From Arthrobacter sp. NIO-1057 (GTDB lineage Bacteria > Actinomycetota > Actinomycetes > Actinomycetales > Micrococcaceae): a stretch of 64,000 nt of DNA. The position numbers were made by a program, and so were the translations under genes. The stretch spans positions 248,001-312,000 of the forward strand of contig NZ_FMAT01000001.1 in NCBI RefSeq assembly GCF_900094805.1, in the 5' to 3' direction. The notes beneath the pieces are model-generated. The model did not search any database. It worked only from the letters and a program-made list of their open reading frames with translations, and was not told where the DNA came from. Positions 28,018 to 37,479 of this stretch are shown piece by piece; within the stretch, counting starts at the first letter, position 1, and the number at the start of each line of letters is the position of its first letter.

Positions 28018-28091
28018 TGTCCTGTCTCATCACTTCGTGGACACACGAACTCATGAGTTCGTGGACACCATGTCTCAACAGTTCGTGGACA
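27964..28091 (+). repeat. Iterated TTCGTGGACA boxes at the left IS end
   Basis: Five copies of TTCGTGGACA (first one TTCGTGGGCA) start at 27964, 27988, 28034, 28058 and 28082, spaced 24, 46, 24 and 24 bases. Each is followed by a variable TCA-containing spacer. Two complementary copies occur in the right inverted repeat. The pattern suggests multiple transposase-binding sites rather than a CRISPR array. Confidence 0.7.
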
Positions 28092-28124
28092 AAAACAAGA
28101 CTGCTTTCTGGCACTGTCGAAAAC

Positions 28125-29471
28125 ATGACAACTGCTCTTCCACCACGCGTGCGATCCATGATCATCAACTTCGATCCCGCGCAACCAGATGCCCTGAGCA
28201 TCAGCGAATTCTGCAAGACCCAGAAAATCTCCCGAAGTATTTTCTATCGACTTCGGCATAGAGCCGTCAACGAATCGGCTGCGGCTCTTCACCCGCAATC
28301 CAGAGCGCCGAGAAAGCCAGCCAGGACATACGGCCCAGAAGTGATCAACGAGCTGATGAAGATCCGCCAGAAACTCAAAAAGGGATGGTTGGGACTACGG
28401 ACCCAAAACCATTCATTACGAAGCAACGATTAACGAAGACACTTTCCCGGGCGGCAAGATTCCGTCGGTTGCTACGATAGGCCGCCTGCTGGCCGGCGTG
28501 GGTCACGTGGACCGCAACCCTCGCAAGCGGCCAAAATCTTCCTACGTTCCCTTCGCGCGGTCAACGGCTATGGCCCTGTGGCAACTTGATGCTTTTGAAT
28601 ACCGAACCACGTAAAATCAGCTCATCACCGTGTATCAACTCATTGATGATGCCAGCAGATTCGATGTTGGCTCCCGAGCGTTCCAACGCCATGAAAACAG
28701 CCAGGACGCTCAAGAAGTACTTGCGCACGCCATCGCGGAGTTCGGTGCACCACAAGAAGTACTCAGTGATAATTCCAAAGCGTTCAACCAGTTACGTAGC
28801 GGCACATTCGGTTCAGTAGAAATGTTTCTCGCATCCAAAGGAAGCATGTCGATCACAGGGCTTCCAGGACGGCCTACTATTCAGGGGAAGAACGAACGTT
28901 CACACCGTACGTTGCAACGCTTCTTGACGGCGAATAAGCCACAGGATCTGGCCGATGTTCAGAGGCTACTCAAACGGTATGGGGAACATTACAACAAACG
29001 CAGACCGCATCAGGCCTTGAACCAAGCGACCCCACAGGCTGCCTGGGAACTGTTGGAGCATACACCGGCAACCGAACCGATTCACTTATCAGTATTGGAA
29101 GCGAAAGCCGCAGAATATTTGAGCAAACGTCGCTTGGTACAGCCTACGGCAAGGTTGGATGTGGTCGTGTCGAAGTCAGGTGAAATCATGAAAAGCACTC
29201 ACGATGAATCAGATCCTGTGCGCCTGTTGGAATCTAATCAGATGCTCGTGGAAGTCACCAAAGAAAACCGGCGCACGTTCTATCAAGGTTTCACATTTCG
29301 TTGCCCACACCGTTTGCTCGCCGCCAGTTCGTTAGGACGATTACGGACACGCAATTTTTGTTGTCTGATCCTGATACGAGTGAGGTTGTCATGTCCTTCC
29401 CTTTACCGATGGTGGCACTCAAAGTTGAGGGAAGTTCGTTTCGTCGTATTCAATCAGGGGTATTCAGATGA
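28125..29471 (+). pseudogene. IS481-family DDE transposase, disrupted
   Basis: Conceptual translation runs from ATG 28125 to TGA 29469-29471. The N-terminal helix-turn-helix is ISEFCKTQKISRSIFYRLRH. An extra G in the AAAAAGGG run near 28381 shifts frame, after which DGWDYGPKTIHYEA is readable. An in-frame TAA at 28612 follows LDAFEYRTT (first catalytic Asp). Reading resumes as VYQLIDDASRFDVG, LSDNSKAFN (second Asp) and GKNERSHRTLQRF (Glu). A one-base loss near 29291 shifts frame again; the true tail (ISLPTPFARRQFVRT, SFPLPMVALKVEG) then follows. With three lesions this is a pseudogene unless the sequence is erroneous. Confidence 0.8.
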
Positions 29472-29569
29472 CATTGACGACGCGTCAGTGGGAGAAGAAA
29501 GCTGAGCAGTACCGTGCCATCATTCAGGCTCGTGAGGAGCAATCGCCGACGTTCTTCGATCATCACTAG
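29468..29569 (+). CDS. 33-residue ORF inside the IS, overlapping the transposase stop
   Basis: ATG 29468 overlaps the ancestral transposase stop (ATGA) and the frame ends at TAG 29567-29569. The product is mostly charged (MTLTTRQWEKKAEQYRAII...). It resembles no family I recognise. The coupling geometry suggests it was once co-translated with the transposase, or is the start of a second gene cut off by the right end. It may be non-functional. Confidence 0.3.
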   Translation: MTLTTRQWEKKAEQYRAIIQAREEQSPTFFDHH

Positions 29570-29612
29570 ATTGTGCGCGGTTACCAGCCGCTCAACGCGG
29601 TTGGTAACTGTG

Positions 29613-29684
29613 TACAAAGTCTTGAGATCCACTGTCCACGAAGTGATGAGTTTCAGTGTCCGCGAAGTGACGAGATTTCACACC
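29613..29684 (-). repeat. Right terminal inverted repeat of the IS481-like element
   Basis: Reverse-complement partner of 27946-28017; carries two GTCCRCGAAGTGA boxes on the plus strand, the complement of the left-end boxes. Confidence 0.85.
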
Positions 29685-29712
29685 ATCTGTCCGGACTAGA
29701 GGTACCCACTAG

Positions 29713-30234
29713 CCGCATTCAGCAAACAGGAATATCAACCTCATGGAACGCAAAGCACTGGCAGTCGCTGAAGGGAAAGCACCGATGAAGAAGGTGCGGT
29801 TCCTGAAAGTGACTGGGGCTGAGAAAGAACTGGATGAGAAGGTCATTGAGCGAGCCAGGATGTTGGCTGGCCTGAAGGGTTACGTCACGAACCTGCCGGT
29901 CGAATCGGTGCCGGCCACGCAGGTGATTAGTGCTTATCACGATTTGTGGCAGGTGGAGGCCTCGTTCAGGATGACGAAGTCAGATTTGCGGGCCATGCCG
30001 ATTTTTCATCGTGAGAAGGATTCGATTGATGCGCATTTGACGGTGGTCTTCGCTGCGTTGGCGATTGGCCGGCATTTGCAGGAGCTCACCGGATGGCCGT
30101 TGAAACGGTTGATCAAGAGTTTAGAGGCTTTGCGGGCTTCGCGTGTGTTGATCAACGGGGAAGAAAGGACTTTTGATGCTCATGTTCCAGCAGATCTTGA
30201 GTCGGTAGTCAAGACCTTGCTGGAGGGTCACTAA
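29713..30234 (+). pseudogene. C-terminal fragment of an IS1634/IS1549-type (IS4-like) transposase
   Basis: The frame is open from 29713 (after a TAG at 29710) to TAA 30232-30234; an ATG at 29743 gives 163 residues. Blocks AGLKGYVTNL, YHDLWQVEASFRMTKSDL (the YREKER-like region with the catalytic Glu) and HLTVVFAALAIGRHLQ are typical of the C-terminal third of IS1634-family transposases. The first two-thirds with both catalytic Asp residues is missing, so it cannot be active. It abuts the right end of the IS481-like element. Confidence 0.75.
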
Positions 30235-30348
30235 GCCATGGCACGAAACAGGTCGGAATCGGGTTCAGCGTTGTAAGTGGCAAGAGAACGGATGGCGGCA
30301 GGTAAATAGACGTTAAATCTAGTGTTGAGTAACAGCGCCGTGTTATCC

Positions 30349-32541
30349 CTAGCTCACAGTGAGATCTAGTTCAACGAGTGTCGTTTGATTTTTCGTTGCG
30401 TACACTTTTCCGTTGGCGCCACTCGCTGCGCGCACCCCCAACTTGGTTTTAGCGACATCGCCAATCTGGTGGCTGCGTTCGTGAAGAAAATCGATGAGGG
30501 TAGCGCGACCTGATGCAAGATGCACGACACGATCTCCTCCATCAAGAAGGGCGATACTCGCGTTGTTCCATCCAGCCCGAGCCTGCGAGTTATCAGCCTT
30601 GGTCAATTTGTGTTTCTTGGCCAGTTTGCCGGTGCGAATATCAATCACGGCAATTCCTTCAACGTCGGAAACAAGCAACCATCCGGGAACGAGCGAAGCT
30701 GCATAGAGTGCTCCGGTATTGGAGACCGGCTGGGATTTCCAAACGATTTTTTTCTTTTGGATATCAAACTTGAACACGTATGCCGCACCATCTGTGTCAG
30801 GGATTCCGTATCCATTACGTACCGATGTCGTGCCATATAAGTATGCATCGGTAGCTGCAAGTGAGACTATCGAGTGCCCCTTGATGAAGCCTTCATCGTT
30901 TCCATCAAGAACCCATTCAACGCTGTTGTCTCCAGGATTGATCATCCCGATCACGCCGCCTGAACGGCCGTAGGCAGGGACGGTTCCGAAGAAGACATTT
31001 GTAGAATTTCTTGCCCAGCCAAAGGGACGAGACTGACGATATTTTGTCCCGAGTCTTATAAATTTGTCATATGCCGCAGGGTCCGAACGCCGAGTGGTAT
31101 CAAGATTAATCAAGTCGGCACCGTCATAAGAACCTAGGTAAGTTCTGTTTGGGTTGAACTCGATCATGCCTTCGATTTGGTTGATTTCCGCAACTTGCGG
31201 GGGAGACTGCCAGCTGTGACCAGATGTTGGATTCAGCGCGACAACGCTACTACCCATGTAACCGCCGAGGTAGATGTTGCCATCGCTATGGCCCAATAAG
31301 GATTGAATCGTCAGTTCGCCTGGTTCTACTGGAATGTTCACAGTTGCTGAGACACGACGATTGCTGACGTCAAAGATTTCAACCTTTACCCCTTTGGTGC
31401 TTTGACCTATCATGGCAACCTGCGTGCGGAAGGAGACCATGGACAAGGGCTTATCCATGGTCACAGTTCCCATTGCGGTATCGCTCCACTTTGTGGTGTC
31501 GGTGCCATAGATCTGTTGATCGGTCACCGTGTAAGTGTTTGCGCTTTCTCCGACCAGAGCAGAAGCCATTCGTTGGTCCCAAACACGGTCAACTCGCCCA
31601 GACCATTTCTTAGTGGTGGTGTCGAGCAGAAGCTGTTCTTTGATATCACTGGCTGTGACCGCAACCTTGGACCCAAGAGCAGTAAGGCTGCTGATAAAAC
31701 CTTCGTCAATCTTCTGAGGAAGATTGATTTCAGTGACATTTGAAGGGTCCGAAGCAGGGAAGGAATAGACCTTCGGGTCGACGGATCCTGTGCCGGCCCA
31801 GATGATGTCACCTGAGCTGATGGTTAGGTGTCGAACATAATCTGCCTTGGCTGCAAGGCGCTGAAACACGGTAATTTTCTTGTCATCTCGTGCATATTTG
31901 AAAACCGAGCCGTTGGGGTATGTTCCTCCCCAAACGTTGCCTGCCGAATCTAGATTGAGCTCATATATCGTTGTCGCACCTTTAACGACTCCCAGCTTGC
32001 TAACGTTTTTAGGATCCGTTGGAGTCCAGGAATAGACGATCGACTTGGTTCCGAAATACAGGACCTTGCGTTGGCTGTCCCAGACCATGGTTTCTATGCC
32101 ACCGTTTTGGCTGTCCTTGATCTGAAGCGTGTGCCTTACGGACTTGTTCTTTGTATCCAGAATTTGAAGCTGGTTTTTCAACCCCGCGATGCTGACGGCC
32201 AGGAGTGGATAAGGCGATGCACCCAAGCCTTTAAGGGGTTCGACACTCTTGACTTTTACGCTGGGGAAAGCGCCAGGATAACTTCTGGCAATGCCAGGTG
32301 TGCGCGACCCTTCCTTCAAAGTCGAGATGACACGTGGGTCCCGATTTTTCAGTGTCGACTTAGCAGTAGGAACGGGCTTGGGTGATTCGGTCGCAGTAGG
32401 CGTTGGTTGGCTAGGAGTTTCTTGTGGTGCAGTTGTGCAACCAGACAAGGTGGTCAGAGCGCCAGCAGCACCAAGAACGGTCCAAGAAAGTACTTTTCGA
32501 CGTGAAATAGATGAAGGATTGTTCGGCACGTCTAAGTGCAA
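30349..32541 (-). CDS. Tat-exported beta-propeller-like lipoprotein
   Basis: 730 residues from TTG 32541, supported by CAGGAG 8 bases upstream. The N-terminus has a twin-arginine motif (SRRKVLSW) and lipobox LSGC, so it is probably exported folded and lipid-anchored. A Pro/Thr-rich linker (residues 36-65) precedes repeated blades with Gly-Asn-Ile-Tyr/Gly-Lys-Val-Tyr turns (GNVWGG, GNIYLGG, GKVYAT), suggesting a PQQ- or WD40-like propeller of about 650 residues. No enzymatic motif is recognised. It stands alone between IS debris and a beta-lactamase-fold gene. A role in binding an extracellular ligand or polymer is conjecture. Confidence 0.75.
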   Translation of the reverse strand: MHLDVPNNPSSISRRKVLSWTVLGAAGALTTLSGCTTAPQETPSQPTPTATESPKPVPTAKSTLKNRDPRVISTLKEGSRTPGIARSYPGAFPSVKVKSVEPLKGLGASPYPLLAVSIAGLKNQLQILDTKNKSVRHTLQIKDSQNGGIETMVWDSQRKVLYFGTKSIVYSWTPTDPKNVSKLGVVKGATTIYELNLDSAGNVWGGTYPNGSVFKYARDDKKITVFQRLAAKADYVRHLTISSGDIIWAGTGSVDPKVYSFPASDPSNVTEINLPQKIDEGFISSLTALGSKVAVTASDIKEQLLLDTTTKKWSGRVDRVWDQRMASALVGESANTYTVTDQQIYGTDTTKWSDTAMGTVTMDKPLSMVSFRTQVAMIGQSTKGVKVEIFDVSNRRVSATVNIPVEPGELTIQSLLGHSDGNIYLGGYMGSSVVALNPTSGHSWQSPPQVAEINQIEGMIEFNPNRTYLGSYDGADLINLDTTRRSDPAAYDKFIRLGTKYRQSRPFGWARNSTNVFFGTVPAYGRSGGVIGMINPGDNSVEWVLDGNDEGFIKGHSIVSLAATDAYLYGTTSVRNGYGIPDTDGAAYVFKFDIQKKKIVWKSQPVSNTGALYAASLVPGWLLVSDVEGIAVIDIRTGKLAKKHKLTKADNSQARAGWNNASIALLDGGDRVVHLASGRATLIDFLHERSHQIGDVAKTKLGVRAASGANGKVYATKNQTTLVELDLTVS

Positions 32542-32699
32542 TGGATTCGCTCCTGAAGTTGCGGTAGATCCCTGTACTTCTCCAACCTATCAAGTCATTG
32601 TGGGTTCTGTCTGGGAACGTCTAAACTTTGCAGAACAAATCGAAATGTAGCTTTGAGATATGCCGAACGAGTATTAATCAGATGCTCAAGGCACTGAGA

Positions 32700-32726
32700 T
32701 TGTTTTCTGGACGACGGCGAAAACAA
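32700..32726 (-). terminator. Possible terminator after the beta-lactamase-fold gene
   Basis: A perfect 8-bp A/T-rich stem (32700-32707 with 32719-32726) around an 11-base loop, 20 bases past the stop of the minus-strand gene. It lacks a GC-rich stem, so support is modest. Confidence 0.35.
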
Positions 32727-32746
32727 CCCTGGCCTTATCGGTTTGG

Positions 32747-33562
32747 CTACGCCGAATAAGCGCTGAGCACCTCGTCGTTAAAGGGAGCCCACGCCTCAAC
32801 AGCCCACTGTCCAAAGTTTTTATCGGTCAGGGTGACACAGGCTAGACGGTGAACAGGATCGACCCAGAGGAAAGTTCCTGACTGTCCGAAGTGCCCGAAA
32901 GTACTCGCTGGATAGTTGGCTCCGGTCCAGTGTGGATTTTTGGTGGATCGAATTTCGAAGCCCAGACCCCAATCGTTGGGATTCTGTCGGCCGTAACCAG
33001 GCAGGATGCCGGCGAGATTTTCGAAATGCACTCGTGTGGCATCATCAAGAGTCTCTTTGGCAACAATGGTGGGGTTCAGCAGTTCAGCTGCGAACTTAGT
33101 CAGGTCTGCTGCTGTGGAACGGCCATCTTTAGCGCAGCTTCCGGCGATCTGAGTTTGGGTCATACCTAGTGGAGCAAAAACTGCCTCGTGCGCGTATTCG
33201 GCCATGCTCATTCCAGTTTGCTGCTCCAAATGCGCAGCAAGCTTTTCGAAACCTGTATTGGAGTAACCACGCTTGGTACCGACCTCAAAGCGAATGGTTT
33301 CCGAATCGAAGTCATAGCCTGCGGTATGCGCCAACAAGTGGTGAACGGTGGATCCTTCGGGGCCGGCCGGATCATCTAGGCTGATTGCTTCTTCTTCCAA
33401 AGCCACTAAGAAGGTGTACGCACTGAGCAGTTTGGTGACAGAGGCTAGGGGATACACACGATTCACATCACCGTGTTGATCAACCACATGCCGCTGGCCA
33501 TCTACAACTACGGAAACTGCGTTCTCGGAAGGCCACTGGTCAATCTGGCTCAGAATGCTCAT
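32747..33562 (-). CDS. Serine beta-lactamase / DD-peptidase family (class C fold) protein
   Basis: 271 residues from ATG 33562, chosen because GAGGGA lies 11 bases upstream; the frame is open to 33673 but without support. The catalytic triad motifs are readable: SVTK at 41-44, YSN at 100-102 and HFG at 224-226 (in place of KTG). There is no signal peptide from this start, so the protein would be cytoplasmic, typical of class C-related esterases and peptidases rather than resistance enzymes. Substrate unknown. It is divergent from smc. Confidence 0.85.
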   Translation of the reverse strand: MSILSQIDQWPSENAVSVVVDGQRHVVDQHGDVNRVYPLASVTKLLSAYTFLVALEEEAISLDDPAGPEGSTVHHLLAHTAGYDFDSETIRFEVGTKRGYSNTGFEKLAAHLEQQTGMSMAEYAHEAVFAPLGMTQTQIAGSCAKDGRSTAADLTKFAAELLNPTIVAKETLDDATRVHFENLAGILPGYGRQNPNDWGLGFEIRSTKNPHWTGANYPASTFGHFGQSGTFLWVDPVHRLACVTLTDKNFGQWAVEAWAPFNDEVLSAYSA

Positions 33563-33710
33563 GGAATGATCTATCCCTCGATATTTCTTGCTGGTAAATG
33601 CGAGCAGAATCAGAAAAGCCAAGCACGCTTCGCTAGAATTGCGTGAAGGATTGAGTGTTACTGCCCAAACCAACCTTAGCGATCTGACCCAAACTTAGGA
33701 ACTTTACGCT

Positions 33711-36700
33711 GTGCATCTAAAGACTCTTACCGTTCGCGGATTCAAGTCTTTCGCGTCGGCGACAACTTTTGAGTTTGAGCCAGGGGTCACCGCGGTAGTT
33801 GGACCCAATGGCTCTGGCAAATCCAACGTCGTTGATGCACTGGCTTGGGTTATGGGTGAACAGGGAGCTAAGACTCTTCGCGGCGGCAAGATGGAAGATG
33901 TCATTTTCGCCGGCACCTCGGGACGTCCACCCTTAGGCCGTGCCCATGTTTCATTGACTATCGATAATGCCGATGGTCAACTTCCCATAGATTATGCAGA
34001 AGTAACAATTTCGCGCACCCTATTCCGTGCCGGAGGTTCGGAATACGCCATCAACGGGAACTCCTGCCGTCTACTGGATATCCAAGAGCTACTCTCAGAC
34101 TCAGGCCTTGGACGCGAAATGCATGTCATTGTTGGTCAAGGCCAGCTGGACCGAATCCTGCACGCAACCGCTGAAGACCGCAGAGGATTTATCGAGGAAG
34201 CCGCCGGTGTACTCAAGCATCGTCGTCGAAAAGAAAAAACGCTTCGTAAGCTCCAAGCAATGCAAGGCAACCTTAATCGTCTTGAAGACCTCAATGCTGA
34301 AGTACGTCGTCAGTTGGCGCCCCTGGGCAGGCAAGCGAAGATTGCCCGTAGAGCTCAGAGCGTGCAACACGATGTGCGGGACGCTAAGTCGCGTCTGCTT
34401 GCAGATGATTTGGTGACGCTAAACAATCGCCTCGCTCAGGACATTGATGATGAGTCGAAAGTCCAAGCACAACAGCAAGAAGCTACCGACCGCCTGGAAC
34501 GAGTCAAAAGACATATCGCTGAACTGAACGCACAGCTTGAAAATGTCACCCCGCGCTTGGGCAAGGTGCAAGATACCTGGGTGGCACTGAGCACCCAGGC
34601 CGAGCGCTTCCGCTCCTTAGCGGCCTTGGCCCGTGAACGTAGCAAGTTGCTGGAAAGCAATGAAACGCACTTTGATTCCAGCCGTGACCCTGAACGACTC
34701 GAGGCTCAAGCAGAACGCATGAGTGAAGAACTCGCAGAGCTTGAAGAGGCCTTAGAAGACCGTCATGAAATTCTTGCTGAAGCTGTAGAGGCTAAAGAGC
34801 AGGCAGAAGAAGAGTCCCGTGCAGAACAACAGCGTATGGCTGCGATGCTCCGTGCTGCTGCAGACCGCCGTGAAGGAATCTCACGTCTTGCCTCGCAAGT
34901 CGCTTCGGCACGCAGTCGTGTAGATGTCACCCGTGCAGAAATTGTTCGTCTGCAGGAAAGCGTGCAGTCTTTTGATTCAGATCTCCAACTGGATCAACGT
35001 TCCCATGATGACGTCTCAGCGGATTTGGAGACCCAACTTGCTGGAGAGTCAGAACTCAACGAAACATTTGAGCTAGCCGACAAAGAATTCTCTGAGCTGT
35101 CCCAAGCCCAGCAGCGCGACACGCAGCGTGAACGCGAACTATCGGTACGTGTCTCTGGCCTACGTTCCAGGCTTGAAGCGTTGAAGCTGAACACCAAGCC
35201 AGATGACCAATCATCGCAGCTGTTGTACTCATACTCGGACTCACTACTGGGGCGCCTTGGTGAGTTAATGTCAGTCAACCCCGGGTACGAGCAGGCTGTC
35301 GCAGCAATTCTTCGCGATAACGCCGAATCATTGGTGGCCATTGATGCCCAGCGTGCAGAGGGCTTACTGGAACAGCTGAAGTCCAACGATGCGAGTGCAG
35401 TATTCCTGCATGCTGATATCAAAGCCACCGATACGGCAACCCCCAAACCTGCTAGCGCAATTAGCGCCCGTGACGTGGTTGAGTCAGATGACAAAATCTC
35501 TGCACTATTGGATCAACTATTCGCCGGACACTATGTCGTTGAAGAACTGGAACAGGCGCGGGCAGTGTTGGCTGAAGACCCAGCCGCCAGCGTGACGACA
35601 CTAGATGGGGCAACATTCTCCGCTCTCCGAAGTTCTGTCGGTGACGCTGCCGGCGCGTCTTTGATTGCTCAACAAGCCATGGTTGAGCAAACCGAAAGTG
35701 AACTCAACGAATGCCAAGAAGAGCTCTCCCAAGTCGAGGAAAGCATCGCGGAACGTTCCCCTCAACTTTCGGTGGCGCAACAGCAACGCGATGATGCCCT
35801 CTCGGCACTGAGCGAATCCGACGCAGCCATTGATGAACTCAGCTCCTATTTAGCTCGACTAGGACAAAAACTTCGTAGCGCCCAGGCCGACAAGCAAAAA
35901 CTCATCGAACGCCTTGAAGCGTCCAACGAAAAATTGGAAATCGAACAGGAATCTCTAGAAGAGATCACTGAACGTATGGAGTTGGCCTCCACAGATCAAG
36001 ATGACGAAACCATTGATGACGCAGCCCGTGCCGCGCTCGCCGATGCCGCCGCAGCCGCCCGCCAACAGGAACTCGAAGCTCGTCTTGCCTTGCGCAGCAG
36101 TGAAGAACGCGTCGCGGGACTGCGCTCGCGTATTGAGGGGCTTCGCAGAACCGCCGCGGCCGAACGCAACCACCGCGAAGTGGCCATGCGCCGAGCCGAA
36201 CAGCGAAAAGCCCAAGCTGCCAATGCGAGCCGAGTAGAGCAGTCTGCCGAGCGAGTCTTGAGGTTCATTGAAGTTTCCCTGTCCATGGCGGGCTCTGAAC
36301 GCGAAGAGCTGACTTCCCAAAAGGCCGAACTGGACCAGATGCTGACTAACCAGCGCGCCGAGGCAGAACAGCTTTCTGCAGAGTTAGCCCGGCTGGCCGA
36401 CGCAGTGCACCGTGATGAGATGGCCCGCGCCGAATTACGTCTGCGCATCGAAAACTTAGAAACTAAGGCGTTAGAAGAATTGGGCTTTACCCCCGATCAT
36501 CTGATTGCCAACTTTGGCCCTGATCAACTGATCCCTGAAGCGATTGACGAAGACGATAAATGGGGAAGTCTTCGTCAGAACGTTGACGAGGATGGTAACC
36601 CTGTTGGGACCAAACCTTTTGACCGTGTTGAGCAAGAGAAGCGTCTGAAGAAAGCGGAAAGGGATCTTTCGGCGTTGGGAAAGGTCAATCCGCTCGCATT

Positions 36701-37283
36701 GGAAGAATTTGCAGCTCTTGAAGAGCGCCACAAGTTCCTCTCCGGTCAGCTGGAGGACTTGAAGAAGTCACGCGGAGATCTGGAACAGATCATTGCGGAT
36801 GTGGATGCGCACGTGGAACGGGTCTTCACCGAGGCCTATAACGACACCGCGGTGCAGTTCAAACGAATCTTTGATCGTTTGTTCCCGGGTGGCGAGGGGC
36901 AGCTAGTACTCACTGATCCGGAGCATATGCTCACCACGGGTATTGAGGTTGAAGCCAGGCCTGCAGGCAAGAAGATCAAACGACTTTCACTGCTTTCCGG
37001 TGGTGAACGTTCCTTGACTGCTGTGGCACTGCTGGTGGCAATCTTCAAGGCGCGTCCTTCACCTTTCTATGTCATGGATGAGGTGGAAGCAGCTCTCGAC
37101 GATATGAACCTTGGCCGCTTGATCACCATCTTTGAAGAGTTGCGTGAATCGTCGCAGTTGATTGTGATTACTCACCAGAAGAAGACCATGGAAGTGGCTG
37201 ACGCACTCTACGGTGTCACGATGCGTGGCGACGGTGTGACTACGGTGATTAGTCAAAAGATGGACCGAGGAGAGCCTCAGTAG
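33711..37283 (+). CDS. smc: Chromosome partition protein SMC
   Basis: 1190 residues, GTG start with AGGA about 9 bases upstream. The N-terminal ATPase half has VGPNGSGKSNVVDALAWVMGEQ (about residues 28-49). Two long coiled coils (about 165-490 and 660-1020) flank a hinge (about 500-660). The C-terminal half has the ABC signature LSGGERSLTAVALL and Walker B FYVMDEVEAALDD. It condenses and organises chromosomes as a homodimer with ScpAB. Neither scpA nor scpB is in the window. Complete and typical. Confidence 0.97.
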   Translation: MHLKTLTVRGFKSFASATTFEFEPGVTAVVGPNGSGKSNVVDALAWVMGEQGAKTLRGGKMEDVIFAGTSGRPPLGRAHVSLTIDNADGQLPIDYAEVTISRTLFRAGGSEYAINGNSCRLLDIQELLSDSGLGREMHVIVGQGQLDRILHATAEDRRGFIEEAAGVLKHRRRKEKTLRKLQAMQGNLNRLEDLNAEVRRQLAPLGRQAKIARRAQSVQHDVRDAKSRLLADDLVTLNNRLAQDIDDESKVQAQQQEATDRLERVKRHIAELNAQLENVTPRLGKVQDTWVALSTQAERFRSLAALARERSKLLESNETHFDSSRDPERLEAQAERMSEELAELEEALEDRHEILAEAVEAKEQAEEESRAEQQRMAAMLRAAADRREGISRLASQVASARSRVDVTRAEIVRLQESVQSFDSDLQLDQRSHDDVSADLETQLAGESELNETFELADKEFSELSQAQQRDTQRERELSVRVSGLRSRLEALKLNTKPDDQSSQLLYSYSDSLLGRLGELMSVNPGYEQAVAAILRDNAESLVAIDAQRAEGLLEQLKSNDASAVFLHADIKATDTATPKPASAISARDVVESDDKISALLDQLFAGHYVVEELEQARAVLAEDPAASVTTLDGATFSALRSSVGDAAGASLIAQQAMVEQTESELNECQEELSQVEESIAERSPQLSVAQQQRDDALSALSESDAAIDELSSYLARLGQKLRSAQADKQKLIERLEASNEKLEIEQESLEEITERMELASTDQDDETIDDAARAALADAAAAARQQELEARLALRSSEERVAGLRSRIEGLRRTAAAERNHREVAMRRAEQRKAQAANASRVEQSAERVLRFIEVSLSMAGSEREELTSQKAELDQMLTNQRAEAEQLSAELARLADAVHRDEMARAELRLRIENLETKALEELGFTPDHLIANFGPDQLIPEAIDEDDKWGSLRQNVDEDGNPVGTKPFDRVEQEKRLKKAERDLSALGKVNPLALEEFAALEERHKFLSGQLEDLKKSRGDLEQIIADVDAHVERVFTEAYNDTAVQFKRIFDRLFPGGEGQLVLTDPEHMLTTGIEVEARPAGKKIKRLSLLSGGERSLTAVALLVAIFKARPSPFYVMDEVEAALDDMNLGRLITIFEELRESSQLIVITHQKKTMEVADALYGVTMRGDGVTTVISQKMDRGEPQ

Positions 37284-37398
37284 GGGTGCTTTGAACGTCA
37301 ATCAATCAGAATACGGTCGCTTGTCGCTCCAACCCCGCTAGTCGTTATCAATTTGTAACATTCCTAATCAGGTGGCAAATAGCACTGACGGTGGTGTC

Positions 37399-37462
37399 GT
37401 GTTGTGAACACGTTCCCTGTATATAATCAGGGTAGACATACATCGAACCCTTGCTGGGGTTC
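37399..37462 (+). promoter_or_regulatory. Putative promoter and leader hairpin of the glycosyltransferase gene
   Basis: A consensus -10 TATAAT at 37422-37427, with a weak -35 (GTGTTG, 37399-37404) at 17-base spacing. A small hairpin (37445-37450 with 37457-37462) in the predicted 5' leader is followed by TAAATTTT, ending 17 bases before the ATG. It could be a short attenuator; this is speculative. Confidence 0.45.
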
Positions 37463-37479
37463 TAAATTTTGGGAATCTG

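Larger units (their letters stand above)
27946..29684 (+). mobile_element. Decayed IS481-like insertion sequence
   Basis: About 1.74 kb bounded by long imperfect inverted repeats (27946-28017 and 29613-29684) that read TGTGAAATCTCG inward from the left and end in the complement on the right, giving TG...CA termini. Inside is a DDE transposase gene of IS481 type with three disabling lesions and a 33-codon ORF behind it. No convincing target-site duplication flanks it. It is probably immobile on its own. Confidence 0.75.

Noticed and set aside
27964-28091. Regularly spaced repeats resembling a short CRISPR array
   Set aside because: The repeat core is only 10 bases, spacers share sequence, the unit lies in an inverted repeat of an IS, and no cas genes are nearby.
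27946-29684. Target-site duplication flanking the IS481-like element
   Set aside because: The bases next to the two ends (CAAGC before, CATCTG after) are not direct repeats.
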